Below, piece after piece: positions 51,423 through 61,579 of a stretch of DNA of 64,000 nt (within the stretch, counting starts at the first letter, position 1; the number at the start of each line of letters is the position of its first letter). Below the pieces are notes generated by a model. The model was not told the DNA's origin, did no database searches, and saw nothing but the letters and a program-made list of their open reading frames with translations. The position numbers and the translations under genes were made by a program. This DNA comes from JAXMHQ01 sp046346665 (GTDB lineage: Bacteria > Verrucomicrobiota > Verrucomicrobiia > Limisphaerales > JAXMHQ01): the NCBI GenBank assembly GCA_046346665.1, contig JAXMHQ010000014.1, forward strand, positions 1 to 64,000, read 5' to 3'.

Positions 51423-53609
51423 TCAGGTGCGCGAGGCGACAGCGGGTCGTGCGGGCCTGGGTTCGCCGCCGGCGATTTTGCCTCCGTCGAGGCAGGTTCT
51501 CACCGCTTTGAGGAGCGTTTGGGGGTCGTAAGGTTTCGGCAGGAAATTGACCCCTTTGACGTAGAGGGAATCTTTTTTGAGGATTTCCGGGCTGTAACCG
51601 CTGGTGTAGATGACTTTGAGTTGCGGGTTGCGGGCCTGGAGGATTTTTGCCAGTTCGCTGCCGTTCATTCCGGACGGCATGACGATGTCGGTGAGGAGGA
51701 GGTGGATGCGGCCGGGGTTTTGTTCCCAGACCTGGACGGCCTGGGGGCCGTTGGCGGCTTTGAGGACTTCGTAACCGCGTTTCTGGAGGGCTGCACACGC
51801 GAGTTCGCGTACGGCGCTTTCATCTTCCACGACCAGGATGGTTTCGCCGCGGCCGGGTTCTGCGGGTTTGATTTCCGGGGCTGGGGCTGTCGGGGTGGCG
51901 GGGGCGTTGCAGGACGGGAGGTAGATGAGGAAGGTGGTGCCTTTGCCGAGGTCGCTGCGGACGTCGATCCATCCTTCGTGTTGTTTGACGATGCCGTGGA
52001 TGGTGGAGAGGCCGAGGCCGGTGCCTTTGCCGACGTCCTTGGTGGTGAAGAAGGGGTCGAAGATGCGGGCCATGACCTGTTCGCTCATGCCGCAGCCGGT
52101 ATCGGAGACGGAGAGGCAGACGAATCGGCCGGGTTTGGCTTCGGGGTGGTGGCTGGAGGCGTCGGGACCGAACTCGGCGATTTCGGTGCGGATGCGGATG
52201 CTGCCGCCTTCGGGCATGGCGTCGCGAGCGTTGAGGGCGAGATTGATGAGGATTTGTTCCATGCCGCCCTCGTCGGCGAGGACGGAGGCGATATCGTCGG
52301 GGCATTCGACGTGGATCTCGTATTTTTCGCCGATGAGGCGGCCGAGCATTTTGCGGGTATGCTGGACGACGGCGGAGAGGTTGAGCAGGTGGGGTTGGAG
52401 GACCTGTTTGCGGCTGAACGCGAGCAACTGGCGGGTGAAGGCGGCGGCGCGTTTGCTGGCCTGCATGATTTGTTCCAGGAGCGCCGGGCGGTCGACCTGC
52501 ATGGCGCCGGCGGACTGGAGGAGGCCGACGTCGCCCTGGATTACGGTTAGGATATTGTTGAACTCGTGGGCGATGCCGGCGGCCATTCGGCCGATGACCT
52601 CCATTTTCTGGGATTGGCGGAGCTGGGCTTCGAGTTTGATCTGGTCGGTGATGTCCTCGACGATGAGGAGGAGGCAGGCGGTGCCGCCGAGGGAGAGGGG
52701 TTCGGTGTAGAGCAGGGTTTGGCGGTGGGAGCCGTCGCGGCGCCGGAGGAGGCAGGACTGGTTGCGGAGGCGTCCTTCGGGAACGAAGCTGGCGGAGTTG
52801 GAATCGCCGCCTTTCCACCACAATTGGGTTTCGGTGGCGGGGGTTTGAGCGAGGTATTCGGGGCTGTAGCCGCTGAGTTCGAGGAAGCTGGGGTTGGCGT
52901 CGAGGAACCGTCCGTCGGCGATGTTCTGGATGGCGATCGGGAACGGGCTGGATCGGAACGCCTTGGAGAATCGTTCCTCGCTGATGCGGAGTTCATCCTG
53001 GATGCGGACGTGTTCGTCGAATTCCTGTTTGAGGGTCTGGTTGGCGACGACGAGTTCCTCGGTGCGCTGCCGGACCATGCGGTCGAGGTCGTCCATGCGG
53101 AGCCGGGCCTGTCGGGCGAGGACCCATTTATGGGTGAGGGCATGGGCGAGCTGGAGGACTTCGACGGTTTCGAAGGGTTTTTTGAGGATGAGCAGGTTGT
53201 CGGTGTGGCCGAGCCGGCGGGTCATGTCGTCCCAGGAATAATCCGAATAGGCGGTGCAGATGACGGCCTGGAGCTCGGGGCAGCATTGCCAGATGCGTTC
53301 GAGGGTTTCGACGCCGTCCCAGCCGGGGGGCATGCGGACGTCGACAAAGGCCATGACGTAGGGGTCCTGTTCCTCCATGGCTTTCTGGATCTGGGCGAGC
53401 GCCTCCTTGCCCTGGTAGGCGGAGTCGATGCGGAATCCGGCGCGTTCGGCGCCGCCGGTGCCGTCGCCGAACAGGGAGGCTTCGACGTCTTCGAGGCGCG
53501 ACTGCGCGTCGCTTTTGGCGCCCAGGATTTTGCGGAAATCATCGTGGATGGCGGGGTTGTCATCCACGATGAGGATGCGCGGGCGGGATTCAGGCGTTGG
53601 CGGATTCAT
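51423..53609 (-). CDS. Receiver-PAS-histidine kinase-receiver hybrid
   Basis: 728 aa, soluble. Order: receiver 1 (about 10-150, LIVDDNP, Asp in FVDVRMPPGW, Lys in ILKKPFE), a coiled helix, PAS (about 210-335, FSKAFRSSPFPIAIQNI), HisKA with His about 348 in GIAHEFNNILTVIQGD, HATPase (ILINLALNARDAM, VSDTGCGM, GTGLGLSTIHGIV), and receiver 2 (about 600-715, LVVEDESAVREL, Asp in LLTDIVMPSG, Lys in LPKPYD). Its start overlaps the end of the upstream sensor-kinase gene by 20 nt, so the two are probably co-translated and may form one relay. Confidence 0.92.
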   Translation of the reverse strand: MNPPTPESRPRILIVDDNPAIHDDFRKILGAKSDAQSRLEDVEASLFGDGTGGAERAGFRIDSAYQGKEALAQIQKAMEEQDPYVMAFVDVRMPPGWDGVETLERIWQCCPELQAVICTAYSDYSWDDMTRRLGHTDNLLILKKPFETVEVLQLAHALTHKWVLARQARLRMDDLDRMVRQRTEELVVANQTLKQEFDEHVRIQDELRISEERFSKAFRSSPFPIAIQNIADGRFLDANPSFLELSGYSPEYLAQTPATETQLWWKGGDSNSASFVPEGRLRNQSCLLRRRDGSHRQTLLYTEPLSLGGTACLLLIVEDITDQIKLEAQLRQSQKMEVIGRMAAGIAHEFNNILTVIQGDVGLLQSAGAMQVDRPALLEQIMQASKRAAAFTRQLLAFSRKQVLQPHLLNLSAVVQHTRKMLGRLIGEKYEIHVECPDDIASVLADEGGMEQILINLALNARDAMPEGGSIRIRTEIAEFGPDASSHHPEAKPGRFVCLSVSDTGCGMSEQVMARIFDPFFTTKDVGKGTGLGLSTIHGIVKQHEGWIDVRSDLGKGTTFLIYLPSCNAPATPTAPAPEIKPAEPGRGETILVVEDESAVRELACAALQKRGYEVLKAANGPQAVQVWEQNPGRIHLLLTDIVMPSGMNGSELAKILQARNPQLKVIYTSGYSPEILKKDSLYVKGVNFLPKPYDPQTLLKAVRTCLDGGKIAGGEPRPARPAVASRT

Positions 53610-56600
53610 ACAATTTTTCGGTGCGTTGGGGCGGGGTATGCGGGAGCATCAGGGTGAACCTGGCGCCGGTGCCGGGCCCGTCGCTTTGGGCCTCGAGGGT
53701 GCCGCCCAGTTCGCGCACGGCCAGGGCGCTGCTGTGCAGGCCGAATCCGTGTCCATTGCGTCGCGTGGTGAACCCGTGGAAGAAGATCCGGGTGAGATTT
53801 TCCTTCGGGATTCCCACGCCATTGTCGATGACTTCGATTTTGACGTTTTGATTGGGATCGTTGCGGAGCCGGATCGTCAGGAGTTTGTCGGATCGCCCGG
53901 CGTCGTCCATGGCGTATTTGGCATTGCGGATGAGATTGACGAGAATTTGGAGTACTTTGTGCCGTTCCGTGAGGATGGCGGGGATTTCCTCGAAGTCGCA
54001 GCGCACCTGGACGTCGTGGCGGACGAGGGCGGCGGCGTTGATATGGAGGGCGTCGTCGACGAGGCTGCGGGGGGTGACATTTTCGAGGACGCCGGCGACC
54101 TTGGCGTAATTTTGCTGCATGGCCACGATCTGTTTGATGTGGTCGATGTGTTTGACGAGTTGTTCGAGTTCCTTCTGTAGGACGGCTTGTTCGTCGGAGA
54201 GATGGGCGGTGGCGGCGGCGAGGAATTCGGGGATCTGGCGGGCCTTGGGGTTGCGGGAGAAGAATTCCGGCAGCCGTTCGCGGTTTTCCCAGAGGAGCGA
54301 GGACACGCGGGAGAGGCTGGGCATTTTGAACGAGCGGACCTTTTCGAGGGTGAGTGAGCAGGAGATGTTGACGCTGTTGAGCACGTTGCCGACGTTGTGC
54401 AGCACGTCGGTGGCGACTTCGGCCATGCCGGCGAGGCGTGATGTTTCGACGAGGCGCTGGTGGACCTGTTCCAGCTTGGCTTCGGCTTCCTTGAGGGCGG
54501 TGACATCGCGTGACACCCCGAACGTCCCGATGAGGTTTCCGTCCTTGTCATGCCAAGGCATCTTGGTGACGAACATCCAGCGGGAGGATCCGTCGCTGTT
54601 CGGGACCTGCTCGAGTTTTCCGATGACGGGCACGCCGGTCTCCATGATGTGTTTTTCCTCGTCGAAGGCGCGGCGGGCGAAGGTTTCCTCGAAGGTGTCG
54701 AAATCGGTGCGGCCGATGAGGTAGGCCCCGAAGGCCTCGGCGTCGTGGAGGTGGGGTGGCAGGTCGGCGTCGGAGGCGCCGGGGTTTCGTTTGCGATAGA
54801 GGTTTCGGGCGATGGGCAGGGTGGTGCTGATTTTGGATTTGCTGACTCGGACGAACCGGGACTGGCGGTCCTTGAAGTAGAGGTTGTCGGGGAGCTTGTC
54901 GACGAGGGCGCGGAACAGTTCGCGTTCGTAGGCGAGTTCCTGTTCCGCCTGTTTCATGGCGGTCAGGTCTTTAGAGATGCCGAAGGTGCCGATGATATTT
55001 CCGTCCTTGTCGCGCCAGGGCATTTTGGTGGTGAGCGCCCAGGTGACGCGGCCGTCGGCGTGGCATTCGCGTTCGAGTTTGGCGATCATCGGTTTGCCCG
55101 TGCGGACGATTTCCTGTTCCTCGAGGAAGGCCGGCCGGGCGTGTTCTTCGGCGAAGAAGTCGAAATCGGTGCGGCCTTTGAGCTGGTGGAAATCGGAGAT
55201 ATGGAAGAAATCCTCGAAGGCGCGGCTGCAGCAGACGAACCGGGAGTCGCGGTCCTTGAAATAGATGCGGTCGAGGCTGTTTTGGAGGAGAGTTTCCATG
55301 AGGCTGCTGGCCTCGGCGAGGGCGGCCTCGGCGCGTTTGCGCTCGGTGATGTCCATGAGCGTGCCGAGGATGACGGGTTCGTTGCCGAGTTCGGTGCGGC
55401 TGCCGAGGGCTTCGAGGAAGACGATTTCGCCGTCTTTGCGGCGGGCGCGGTACTGGTAGTGTACGTTTTGGACTTCGCCGGCCATGCGTTTGCGGAGTTG
55501 TTCCTGGACGAGAAGCCGGTCTTCCTCGAAAACCGTGTCGAGCAAGGAGGGCAGGGCGGAGAGTTCCTGGGGTGAGAATCCGAGGATTTCGACCATGCGC
55601 GGGTTGGCGTAGATGAAGCGGTGGTTGCGGATGAGGTAGACGCCGACGAGGGATTCCTCGACGAGGGAGCGGAATTTCTGTTCGCTGCGCTGGAGGGCTT
55701 CCTCGGCGTGTTTGCGGCCGGTGATATCGCGGGAGATGGCCTGGACGCCGACGGGTTTTCCGTTGCGATTCATGACCCAGGCGGAGGTTTCGACCATGAG
55801 TTCGGCGCCGTCGCGGGTGATGAACTGGCATTCCCACGTGGAAGGGGTGCCGCCTTCGTGGGGGCCGGTCAGTTTGGACTGGAAGACCCGCAGGCCTTCG
55901 GGGCGGCTGGCGGGGGAAAGGATTTGTTCGAAGGAGAGGCCGGGGACTTCGGCGGCGGTGTAGCCGAGTGCGCGTTGTCCGGCGGGGTTGAGTGAGGTGA
56001 GCCGGCCGGCGTCGTCGAGGGTGAAAATGAGATCGTTGGCGCCTTCGAAGATTTCGCGGTAGCGCTGTTCCAGGGCGGCTTCTTTTTCGAGGCGTTCGCG
56101 GATGATGAGGGTTTGGCTGGCGATGCGGTGTCTGAGAGTGGCGGCCCAGAGGGCGGCGGCGGCGATGATGGCGGCCATGACGGCGAGGGCAGTGGCGGCG
56201 TGGCGGCTCCACCAGGCGGGTTTTTGGAGGACATGAACCGAGTCATTGGGGGCCAGGTAGAGTCGGAGTCCGCGGGGCATGCGCATTTCGTCGCCGAGAA
56301 TGGAGTAGACGCCATCGAGCTGGAGCAGGCTGCCTTCGGTGAGGTTTTCGGCCTTGTCCTGGGCGGGGATGGGGCGCAGCGCTTCGAAGACGGTGTCGTT
56401 GGCCTGGAGGGTGAGGACGTCCTGGCGACCCTGGTGGCTGAGGCCGACGAGGCGGGCGGTCATGCGGACGCGTGAGCCGTGCAGAGTGGGATCGAGCGGG
56501 GTGGCGGAGACGGCGGGGTGCGGGGCGGGCAGCGGGGATTTACCCGTGATCCGGCATTCCGCGTCCCTGAGGGCGACGCCGAAATCGCCGAGGGAGGTGT

Positions 56601-57888
56601 AGCCGGCGACGTCGACGCGGTCGCCGGGCAGGAGGTGCAATTCTTTTTTGAGGTAGACGGGGATGCCGCCGGTGTCGTCCTGGACGAAGAGGTGTTCCGG
56701 GTCGGCGAGGGTGACGATGCCGGTGATTTTGACGCGGTGCTGGAAGGCGCGGCCGCGGGAGAACTGGGACAGGGAACTGACGGACTGTGGGGCGAGCTGG
56801 AACGGGTCGGCGGCGCCTTTTTCCTCGACCAAAACAAATTCTTCGGAAGGCGACCAGATGTAGGTGGAATTGAGTTGGCGGGCGGGGTTGGGGCGGGAGC
56901 CGCACACGCCGCGGACGCGGACGAGGGAATCGACGAGGTTGGTGAGGTTGTCGCCTTCGGGGAGGTTGATTTCGACGAGGCCGTTGATATCACTGAGTTG
57001 GAGTTCGACGAGGCGGCGGTTGCGTTGGGCGCTGCGGACGACGCCTCGGACTTCGACCCATTGGCTGTCGTATTGGCCTGTGGCCATTTGGTAGAGGCTG
57101 ACCTGACGTGGGGGGGGCATGACTCCGTGGCCGATGAAGCGTGCGGATTCGGCGTTGATGACGGGAGCGTAGCCTCCGGGGCCGCTGAAGCCGGCGACTT
57201 CCATTTCGTCGCCGGGGGCGAGGTTGGTGGAGACGGAGGCGCTGGAGGTGTCGACGAAGACACCGGCGGTGCGATCCTGGATCCAGAACGCCTTGTAATC
57301 GTTTCGGACGGCGGTGATGACGCCGCGGATTTTGACGGGGTATTTCCAGGCGGCCTGGGCGGGGGGGAGGTCGCGGATTTCGCGGACGAGAGTGAGCAAG
57401 GGTAATTCGGCTGGTTTACCCGGGGCGGGTGCGAAAGTTTCCTGGGTTTCGGCGTTCCAGGCGGTTGGCCAGACGGAGGCATTTTTGAGGACCAGGTGGG
57501 AGCCATCGAGGGCGGGTCGACCCCAGGCGAGGACGCTTTCGCCGCCGCCGAGCGGGGTGGTCTGGCGGGTTTCGACGCGGAGCGATCCTGTTTCGTCCTG
57601 CAGGACGACGTATTCGCCGAGGCGCTGGTCGAGGACGATGCCCTGGAGGCGGACCATGCGGTTGCTTTCGGCGCCGTGTGATTTCAGGAGGGCGCTGATG
57701 GTGGTGGCGGGGAGTTGGTCGGGTCGGAAGGGGGGGCGGTTGCTCGTGATTCCGGTGCGGGTTGAATCCGCTGGTGTGCCGGGGTTGGTGGAAGCATTGA
57801 TGACCCCGTTGGTGGCTGCGGAAGCGGACGCCGACGCCAGGGTTGATGCAACCATGACGGCCAGCCAGGTCATCGGCTTCAAAAACAT
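53590..57888 (-). CDS. Membrane sensor kinase with tandem OB-like repeats and four PAS domains
   Basis: 1432 aa. Signal peptide MFLKPMTWLAVMVASTLASA. Periplasmic part (about 40-550) shows five related segments of the form V-x-G-x-V ... L/FVQD-x-T/S-G-x-x-V ... GD/E-x-V-x-V-x-G: for example LRVETRQTTP, KAFWIQDRTAGVFV, LVELQLSDINGLVEI, HLFVQDDTGGIPVY and DVLTLQANDTVFEA. TM about 560-582. Four PAS domains follow (about 600-1140), two of the last type repeating MPW(R/H)DKDGN. DHp His about 1164 in VATDVLHNVGNVLNS; HATPase DNGVGIPK, GFTTRRNGHGFGLHSSA. Stimulus unknown. Confidence 0.88.
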   Translation of the reverse strand: MFLKPMTWLAVMVASTLASASASAATNGVINASTNPGTPADSTRTGITSNRPPFRPDQLPATTISALLKSHGAESNRMVRLQGIVLDQRLGEYVVLQDETGSLRVETRQTTPLGGGESVLAWGRPALDGSHLVLKNASVWPTAWNAETQETFAPAPGKPAELPLLTLVREIRDLPPAQAAWKYPVKIRGVITAVRNDYKAFWIQDRTAGVFVDTSSASVSTNLAPGDEMEVAGFSGPGGYAPVINAESARFIGHGVMPPPRQVSLYQMATGQYDSQWVEVRGVVRSAQRNRRLVELQLSDINGLVEINLPEGDNLTNLVDSLVRVRGVCGSRPNPARQLNSTYIWSPSEEFVLVEEKGAADPFQLAPQSVSSLSQFSRGRAFQHRVKITGIVTLADPEHLFVQDDTGGIPVYLKKELHLLPGDRVDVAGYTSLGDFGVALRDAECRITGKSPLPAPHPAVSATPLDPTLHGSRVRMTARLVGLSHQGRQDVLTLQANDTVFEALRPIPAQDKAENLTEGSLLQLDGVYSILGDEMRMPRGLRLYLAPNDSVHVLQKPAWWSRHAATALAVMAAIIAAAALWAATLRHRIASQTLIIRERLEKEAALEQRYREIFEGANDLIFTLDDAGRLTSLNPAGQRALGYTAAEVPGLSFEQILSPASRPEGLRVFQSKLTGPHEGGTPSTWECQFITRDGAELMVETSAWVMNRNGKPVGVQAISRDITGRKHAEEALQRSEQKFRSLVEESLVGVYLIRNHRFIYANPRMVEILGFSPQELSALPSLLDTVFEEDRLLVQEQLRKRMAGEVQNVHYQYRARRKDGEIVFLEALGSRTELGNEPVILGTLMDITERKRAEAALAEASSLMETLLQNSLDRIYFKDRDSRFVCCSRAFEDFFHISDFHQLKGRTDFDFFAEEHARPAFLEEQEIVRTGKPMIAKLERECHADGRVTWALTTKMPWRDKDGNIIGTFGISKDLTAMKQAEQELAYERELFRALVDKLPDNLYFKDRQSRFVRVSKSKISTTLPIARNLYRKRNPGASDADLPPHLHDAEAFGAYLIGRTDFDTFEETFARRAFDEEKHIMETGVPVIGKLEQVPNSDGSSRWMFVTKMPWHDKDGNLIGTFGVSRDVTALKEAEAKLEQVHQRLVETSRLAGMAEVATDVLHNVGNVLNSVNISCSLTLEKVRSFKMPSLSRVSSLLWENRERLPEFFSRNPKARQIPEFLAAATAHLSDEQAVLQKELEQLVKHIDHIKQIVAMQQNYAKVAGVLENVTPRSLVDDALHINAAALVRHDVQVRCDFEEIPAILTERHKVLQILVNLIRNAKYAMDDAGRSDKLLTIRLRNDPNQNVKIEVIDNGVGIPKENLTRIFFHGFTTRRNGHGFGLHSSALAVRELGGTLEAQSDGPGTGARFTLMLPHTPPQRTEKLYESANA

Positions 57889-58064
57889 ATTGTCGAACTG
57901 TTACGGAAGCTTGTGATTCCAAGACGCGGAAAAGCGCAGGGAGACTTCAACCTGCAATTAAACCTGCGAACGAGCTTGGAACAACTTACTGCCGAGGCTC
58001 TTGTCAGCAGCTATTGTGCCCTGCGAGTAGGTTTTCGGAAGATATGAGAAGGGGCGATCCGGCT

Positions 58065-59333
58065 CTAGAAAACAGACAGTAGTTGTTGTCGTAGAATGTC
58101 CAACGCCTGGAGTGAGGTGACCTCTTTGAAGGTCAGGCGATCCCATGGATTGAGAAGCGTGCGCGCGGTCGTTTGTGTGGCTGAAGCCACTGCAATGCAG
58201 ACAGTTCCGACTGGTTTTTGGGGTGATCCGCCGCTGGGTCCGGCGATGCCGGTTACTGCGATGGCGAAATCGGATTTGGCGGCGGTCTTTGCGCCGAGGG
58301 CCATTTCTCTGGCAACCTCTTCGCTGACAGCCCCATGGCGCTCAATGGTTTCGGCGTTTACGTTGAGAACGCTTTGTTTTGTCTCGTTGCTGTAAGTGAC
58401 GAGCCCCAATTTAAAGACATCCGAAGCCCCTGGGACATTGGTGATTTTGTTGGCAATGCCGCCGCCGGTGCAGGATTCGGCTAGAGCGAGGGATTTTCGG
58501 GTGTTGCGGAGAATTCTGACGACGACAGCCTCCATCTCCTCGTCGGATGTCCCGAAGATGTTATCTTTGAGCTCATTGCGGACCACTGTTTCCCCTTGGG
58601 CGATCAGGCTGGCGGCATCGGGTCCGGAAGCAGAGAGCCGCACATCGACTTGCCATGGCCGGGCGCAATAGCCCAGCTCCAGGCCGCGGTGGACGAGGGA
58701 ATCGAGTTGTGGGGCGATGCGTTGTTCCAGGAGGGATTCCCCGATTCCGGCGGTTCGGAGGGTGAGGGATTGGAAGGGTTGTTGCAGGGGCAACGTTTCG
58801 TGGAGCAGGGGCACGAGGGAATCGGTGAACATGGGCTGGAGTTCCCGGCGCGGGCCGGGGAGCATGATAAGCCAGCTTGTTTTGCCGTCGGGCCGGAACG
58901 GATTTGGGTTGAGCTGCATGGCCAGGCCGGGAGCTGTGCCGGTTCGGTTCAGAAAAAATCGCGCGCCTTCGGGGACCATTGCCTCGACGCGGGTGCGATC
59001 GGGCATTGGCCGGTTGCGTGAGGCAAAATAATCCCGGACATGGGCAACGATTTCCGGTCGTTCCCGGAGCGGGACGCCGAGGAGCCGGGCGATGACATCG
59101 CGGGTCAGGTCATCGGAGGTGGGTCCGAGTCCGCCGGTGGTGATGACGAGGTCGGCGCGGCTGAGGGCTTCGCGCACGGCTTGGCCGATGGCCTGGGCGG
59201 TATCGGGGACGGCGACCTGGCGTTGGACGACGTAGCCGAGGTCGGCCATGCGGCGGCAGATCCATTGCTGGTGCGAATTGAGAACGCGGCCGAGCATGAG
59301 TTCGGTGCCGGTATTGATGAGTTCGATCATCAT
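58065..59333 (-). CDS. cinA: CinA family protein (ADP-ribose pyrophosphatase / NMN amidohydrolase-like)
   Basis: 422 aa, full two-domain CinA. The N-terminal MoCF-like domain has INTGTELMLGRVLNSH and TTGGLGPTSDDLTRDV. The C-terminal PncC-like domain has LALAESCTGGGIANKIT, LGLVTYSNETKQSVL, and GIAGPSGGSPQKPVGTV. The PncC domain deamidates nicotinamide mononucleotide in the NAD salvage cycle. The start is the first of two adjacent ATG codons. Confidence 0.93.
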   Translation of the reverse strand: MMIELINTGTELMLGRVLNSHQQWICRRMADLGYVVQRQVAVPDTAQAIGQAVREALSRADLVITTGGLGPTSDDLTRDVIARLLGVPLRERPEIVAHVRDYFASRNRPMPDRTRVEAMVPEGARFFLNRTGTAPGLAMQLNPNPFRPDGKTSWLIMLPGPRRELQPMFTDSLVPLLHETLPLQQPFQSLTLRTAGIGESLLEQRIAPQLDSLVHRGLELGYCARPWQVDVRLSASGPDAASLIAQGETVVRNELKDNIFGTSDEEMEAVVVRILRNTRKSLALAESCTGGGIANKITNVPGASDVFKLGLVTYSNETKQSVLNVNAETIERHGAVSEEVAREMALGAKTAAKSDFAIAVTGIAGPSGGSPQKPVGTVCIAVASATQTTARTLLNPWDRLTFKEVTSLQALDILRQQLLSVF

Positions 59334-59392
59334 GCGGGGGAACGTAGTTCGGAAAGCCGCGGTCGAAAAGAATTTTGCGGGAGCGGAAAGGT

Positions 59393-60190
59393 TCAGCGGG
59401 GCCAGGCGCCTTTTCGCACTTCGGCTTCGAACTGCCCGGCCACCCAACTGCGTGAGGCGTCGGGGGTGCAGAGGTAAATCTTTCCGGGAATGCGGTTGCT
59501 GTCGAGCTTTCCGAATTCCAGGCGCAGGGCGTAGCCGTTGGTGAACATCTGGGCGACGCGCAGGTCGCCTTCCATCCAGCGCAGGGCCACCCGGGGGACG
59601 GATCCGGAATCGTTGGTGGCGAAGAGGAAGGATCGCTCCTGGAGTTGCGCGGGTTCTTCCGCGGGCAGGTAGACGTTGATGACCAGGTCGGGCGAGTCGG
59701 AGGTGCCCTGGCGGAGGGCGAGCGAGCCGCTTTGGACGACGGCGCGGTTCGACTGGAACGGCCGGTCGCGCACCACGCCGCGGACGGGTTCCGTCGGGAT
59801 GAGGGTGTGTTCGAGGTTGGGTTGCCAATGGGGATCAATGCGGGAGACGGCGGGCGCACTGCCGCCGGTTCCGCCGGCTGCGGCGGGTGTGCGCAGATGG
59901 AACCAGGCGTAGACCCCGACGAGGACCAGCGAGAGGACGAACACGATGGCGAAGAGCGTGGACGTCAGGGCCTGCCGGGACCTGGCGGGCGGCGGCGGCG
60001 GGGGTGCGGGCGGCGCCGGGGGCTTGATGTACTGGGTCGCCGAGAGGATGTATTTCGAGGAAGCTTTCGGGGCGACGGGGATGATGATGCGCTGGAAGCA
60101 GGTCGGGCATTCAATTTGCGCGCCGGCCGCGTCCGGGTCGGCGGCAATGTGCTGGCCGCAAACGGGGCAGCAGAATTTGAACTCGCTCAT
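59393..60190 (-). CDS. Zinc-ribbon single-pass membrane protein
   Basis: 265 aa. N-terminal zinc ribbon of two CxxC pairs (FCCPVCGQHI and IECPTCFQRI, about 7-38), a Pro-rich stretch (PPAPPAPPPPPPARS), a transmembrane helix (about 76-98, LFAIVFVLSLVLVGVYAWF) and an extracytoplasmic beta-rich domain with a W-M-E-G-D-L-R-V-A-Q-M-F core. Likely senses or scaffolds; role unknown. Confidence 0.7.
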   Translation of the reverse strand: MSEFKFCCPVCGQHIAADPDAAGAQIECPTCFQRIIIPVAPKASSKYILSATQYIKPPAPPAPPPPPPARSRQALTSTLFAIVFVLSLVLVGVYAWFHLRTPAAAGGTGGSAPAVSRIDPHWQPNLEHTLIPTEPVRGVVRDRPFQSNRAVVQSGSLALRQGTSDSPDLVINVYLPAEEPAQLQERSFLFATNDSGSVPRVALRWMEGDLRVAQMFTNGYALRLEFGKLDSNRIPGKIYLCTPDASRSWVAGQFEAEVRKGAWPR

Positions 60191-60280
60191 CGCCGGGAGC
60201 CAGCCTTCCAGAAATCGGCGGCGCCGACAACCTTATTTTCCAACCGCGCGGTTCGGCGAAAACCTATCACCGATTAGGAA

Positions 60281-61579
60281 TCAGGCATCCAGGCGTCCGT
60301 ATTGGCGGATTTCGGGCCAGAGGATGGCGACGGCGGCGACGACGGCGAGGGTGCCGATGCCGCCGGCGACGACGGAGAGGATGGTGCCGGCGACGATGGT
60401 ATTGCCGATGCCGGGGCCGAAGATCTGGGCGACGAAGCCGGATTCGAATCCGCCGAGTTCGTTGGAGGTGCCGATGAAGAGGTTGTTGACGGCGGAGACG
60501 CGGCCGCGTTTGTCGTCGGGGGTGAGGAGTTGGACGAGGGTATGGCGGACGACGACGCTGACATTGTCGACGGCGCCGCAGAGGAACAGCATGGCGAAGG
60601 AGAGCCAGAACCACCGGGACAGTCCGAAGGCGATGGTGGCGAGTCCGAAGACGGCGACGGCGACGAGCAGGGAATGTCCGGCTTTTTGCATCGGGGGCCG
60701 GTGCGCGAGGATGAAAGTGCAGAGCACGGCGCCGAGCGGCATGGAGGCTTGAAGCAATCCGAGTCCGCCGGGTCCGACGTCCAGGATATCCTTGGCGTAG
60801 ATCGGCAGGAGGGCGGTGGCGCCGCCGAGCAGCACGGCGAACATGTCGAGGGTGATGATGCCGAGGATGATTCGGTTGGCGAACACGAAGTTGAACCCGG
60901 TGAGGAGGGCCCGGAAAGTGATGGGTTCGCGGGTTGTGACGCCGCCGTGGCAGCGGACGAGGCCGACGAGAACGCAGCAGGCGAGTGAGGCGACGGCGTT
61001 GGCGGCGTAGACGGGGGCGGCGTGGTTTGTCCAGTGGATGAACCAGCCTGCGGCTGCCGGGCCGAGAATGCTGGAAATCTGGAACACGGCTGCGCTCCAG
61101 TTGACTGCGCGCGAAAAGTCCTTTCGCTCGACCAGTTGCGGCAGGAACGACGCGCTGGCCGCCCAGAGGAAAGTTCGGGCCGCGCCGGCGACGAACAGGC
61201 AGAGATACACCCACGAGACCGGCGCCTGCCGGGCGGAGACGAGCGTCATACCCAGGCTGGCCACCATGACAAAGGCCGTGGCGATGACGATGACCCGCTT
61301 GCGGCTGAAATTGTCCGCCACATGCCCCGCCGGCAGAGTCAATCCCAGCATGGGGATGATCTGGGTCAATCCGACAAGCCCGAGCGGCAGCGCGGAATGG
61401 GTGCGGTCATAAAGCTCCCAGCCGACCGCCATCACGAACATCTGCTGGCCCATGGTGGCCACGAGCCGGGCGACCAGGTAGAGGAGCAGATCCCGGTTTC
61501 GCAGCACCGAGTAGGCGCCGCGCGAACCACCCGGTTCCTGCAACTCCGCTTTTTGGCCTGTTGTGTCTCCGCTGCTCAT
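60281..61579 (-). CDS. MFS exporter (EntS/MFS_3 type)
   Basis: 432 aa, about 12 transmembrane helices. The N-terminal segment LRNRDLLLYLVARLVATMGQ and GLVGLTQIIPMLGLTLPAGHVADNFSRKRV match the enterobactin-exporter-like MFS_3 group. The loop after helix 4-5 (AASASFLPQLVERKDFSRAVNW) and FRALLTGFNFVFANRIILGI are also typical. May export a siderophore, drug or metabolite. Single gene. Confidence 0.85.
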   Translation of the reverse strand: MSSGDTTGQKAELQEPGGSRGAYSVLRNRDLLLYLVARLVATMGQQMFVMAVGWELYDRTHSALPLGLVGLTQIIPMLGLTLPAGHVADNFSRKRVIVIATAFVMVASLGMTLVSARQAPVSWVYLCLFVAGAARTFLWAASASFLPQLVERKDFSRAVNWSAAVFQISSILGPAAAGWFIHWTNHAAPVYAANAVASLACCVLVGLVRCHGGVTTREPITFRALLTGFNFVFANRIILGIITLDMFAVLLGGATALLPIYAKDILDVGPGGLGLLQASMPLGAVLCTFILAHRPPMQKAGHSLLVAVAVFGLATIAFGLSRWFWLSFAMLFLCGAVDNVSVVVRHTLVQLLTPDDKRGRVSAVNNLFIGTSNELGGFESGFVAQIFGPGIGNTIVAGTILSVVAGGIGTLAVVAAVAILWPEIRQYGRLDA

